Assembly (NCBI GenBank): GCA_947579605.1
Contig: OX388317.1
Coordinates: forward strand, 21,967,384-22,031,383
Direction: 5' to 3'
Length of the DNA: 64,000 nucleotides
DNA from: Athripsodes cinereus
Lineage: Eukaryota > Arthropoda > Insecta > Trichoptera > Leptoceridae
Shown piece after piece: positions 62,490 to 64,000 of the stretch. Under the pieces are notes generated by a model that ran no database searches, had not been told where the DNA came from, and was given only the letters and a program-made list of their open reading frames with translations. A program made the translations under genes and the position numbers. Numbering within the stretch: position 1 is the stretch's first letter; each line of letters begins with the position of its first letter.

Positions 62490-63404
62490 ACAATAATAAT
62501 AATTCAAGACCAAGTATCCCAGCACAAAAATCATTCTAAATTCCTATTCACAAAAAAATATTCTAAATTTATAATGAAACAAAATATTTCGGATAGATGC
62601 AGAGCCTGTTACCGGGAGGGAGAGACATTAAGACGTATTTTGTCTGGATGTTCTCTACTTTCCGGAACAGACTATTTGAAAAGACATGATCAGGTAGCAA
62701 AAATATTATATCAAAATTTAGCTTTGAAATTTAAATTAATTGAACCGGAATCAAACTTACCATACGATAATTATTGTCCAGTATCGGTACTTGAAAACAA
62801 TGACACTTAACTCTACTGGGATCAACCAATTCAAACTGATCGAACTATTCTAGCTAATCGACCAGATATTGTGTTGGTTGATCGCAGATGCCGTAAAACA
62901 TACATCATAGACATCACTATACCGCACGATGAAAATTTAAATAAAGCTGAGCAAGATAAGATAATAAAATATCTTGATCTTGCTCATGAAATCAAAGATA
63001 TGTGGAGAACACCTACAACAATCATCGTGCCTATAGTGTTGTCTGTGAATGGTTTAAAACCTAAGAGTCTGTCAAGCAATCTCAGAAAACTGGGAGTAGA
63101 TGACAGGCTCAAATACAGCATGCAGAAGGCCGTACTTCTATCGTCCACCAGGATAGTAAGAAGGTTTTTGTCCCTGTAGCTCTGTAAGTGATCTCCCATG
63201 ATTGTACTATTTCATAGAACATCATGGAAGAATCAACTCGAATAATGTTGGGGTTCTACATTTTGAATATAAATTTATTTTAATATTTTATGGTTTTTAT
63301 TATTTAATGTTATATTTAAATTTTATTGTTAATCTTATATTGTGTTCAAAATGTAGAATCTAATATTGTGTTGTCAAATAAATGAGATAATAATAATAAT
63401 AAAA
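62490..63404 (+). pseudogene. LINE-D 3' end with restriction-enzyme-like endonuclease, one stop
   Basis: The forward frame reads ISDRCRACYREGETLRRILS followed by GC, then DYLKRHDQVAKIL, a CCHC-like knuckle in which the usual His (ET..HI..GC) is Arg. After TAA (62808-62810) the same frame continues: NRPDIVLVDRRCRKTYIIDI, matching the PD...D...(I/V)D core of the PD-(D/E)XK-type endonuclease of R2/R4/Dong-like LINEs, then WRTPTTIIVPIVLSVNGL and IVRRFLSL, with a stop at 63177-63179. The 3' UTR ends with a (TAA)n tail at 63389-63402. ATTTTATT lies on both sides (62425-62432, 63405-63412), a likely target duplication. The RT itself is missing. Confidence 0.75.
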
Positions 63405-63715
63405 ATTTTATTCACCAAAAAAATATTTAATAATGAAGAACTGGACTCAAGATTAGTTATTAAAATCGGGAATGGTGAGTTTGACCAATGACCGGAATAT
63501 TAATGAAGTCGTAAAGAAAGTTCGTAGTGGTTCTTATTTTCAAAAGAGCATCCCTGAAGAATGATACTATGCTTCAAAACTATATTGAAAAGGAACATGG
63601 AAGAGAGCTTAATTTATTGTTTAACTGCAAATCGCGTTGGAATAGTCTTTTAACAATGCTTGAGCGATTTGATATTTTTAAAAATAGCATCAAAAATCAC
63701 TCATCGACCTAATTC
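63405..63715 (+). pseudogene. hAT transposase remnant, second part
   Basis: EELDSRLVIKIGNGEF (about 63438), then NINEVVKKVRS, then after a shift LIFKRASLKNDTMLQNYIEK, EHGRELNLLFNCKSRWNSLL and TMLERFDIFKNSI, with a stop at 63710-63712. C.(S/T)RWNSL..MLERF is the conserved block preceding the C-terminal dimerisation region of hAT transposases. Together with 62160-62432 this represents the middle of one transposase gene. Non-functional. Confidence 0.8.
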
Positions 63716-64000
63716 GTATAAATAATTCATTAAGTCTCTGGTCAATTTGATTTAAAAATACGAGTTTAAACATTGATCCCTGGAGTGTGAATTTTTTTGT
63801 TATGGGTTAAACTAAATAAGTCTAAGTTGATTTAAAAAAAAAAATATTCCAAAATAGTACATACAAACAAACATAAATAACAACATTATAGAATATATTG
63901 CCCCACTAAACTAAAACTGTTCTGGGTTAAAACTATGAAATAAATACAAATACAAGAATTCAATTTAAAAATATAAAAAAAGTTAAAGTGTTAGTTTTAT
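63716..64000. other. Unassigned AT-rich DNA
   Basis: No ORF or repeat recognised up to the window end. Confidence 0.4.

Overview
The window looks like repeat-rich intergenic DNA from an insect, most likely a moth or butterfly. It is very AT-rich. It carries many copies of tRNA-derived SINEs, a Helitron-like element of the kind that is very common in Lepidoptera, 5'-truncated LINE tails, and short GTAGGTACCTAC-type words that I associate with lepidopteran genomes. The order-level call is an inference. I found no convincing host protein gene, rRNA gene or functional tRNA gene. Every ORF I can explain is derived from a transposable element (TE).

Layout. 1-12.7 kb: a degenerate element bounded by inverted GGGAAGGTTAC repeats, a Helitron-like element, an LTR remnant with a primer-binding site, several LINE C-terminal tails, SINE copies, a terminal-inverted-repeat element and a 320-bp tandem duplication. 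12.7-14.7 kb: a dispersed foldback family in which an 80-bp minisatellite has expanded, then a foldback element carrying 30-bp repeats. 14.7-26.9 kb: LINE tails, SINE-like repeats, a palindrome with a tRNA-like sequence, and much unassigned AT-rich DNA. 27.4-32.6 kb: a nearly complete non-LTR retrotransposon (ORF1, ORF2 with endonuclease and reverse transcriptase), broken by one frameshift. 33.0-34.9 kb: a 5'-truncated reverse-strand LINE with one nonsense codon. 35-49 kb: LINE tails (two with clear target-site duplications), hairpin elements, a small hAT-type MITE and SINEs. 50.06-54.60 kb: an apparently intact Ty3/gypsy LTR retrotransposon of Mag/K02A2.6 type, with two identical 165-bp LTRs, a 5-bp target duplication and one open 1324-codon Gag-Pol frame. 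55-61 kb: sparse repeats. 61.3-63.7 kb: a nested composite of a LINE reverse-transcriptase fragment with an exact 48-bp internal duplication, a CCCGGGAT-rich palindromic tract, and a hAT transposase remnant split by the 3' end of an R2/R4-like LINE.

How the parts relate. Only the 50-54.6 kb LTR element looks capable of autonomous movement as read. The 27-32.6 kb LINE could have supplied proteins before its frameshift. The rest are non-autonomous or dead: SINEs, MITEs and hairpins that need outside enzymes, and truncated LINE copies typical of target-primed reverse transcription. The commonest repeat is a SINE-like family of about 260 bp ending in (TAG)n, with about 16 recognisable copies. All comparisons were made by eye. 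Boundaries of degenerate repeats are approximate.
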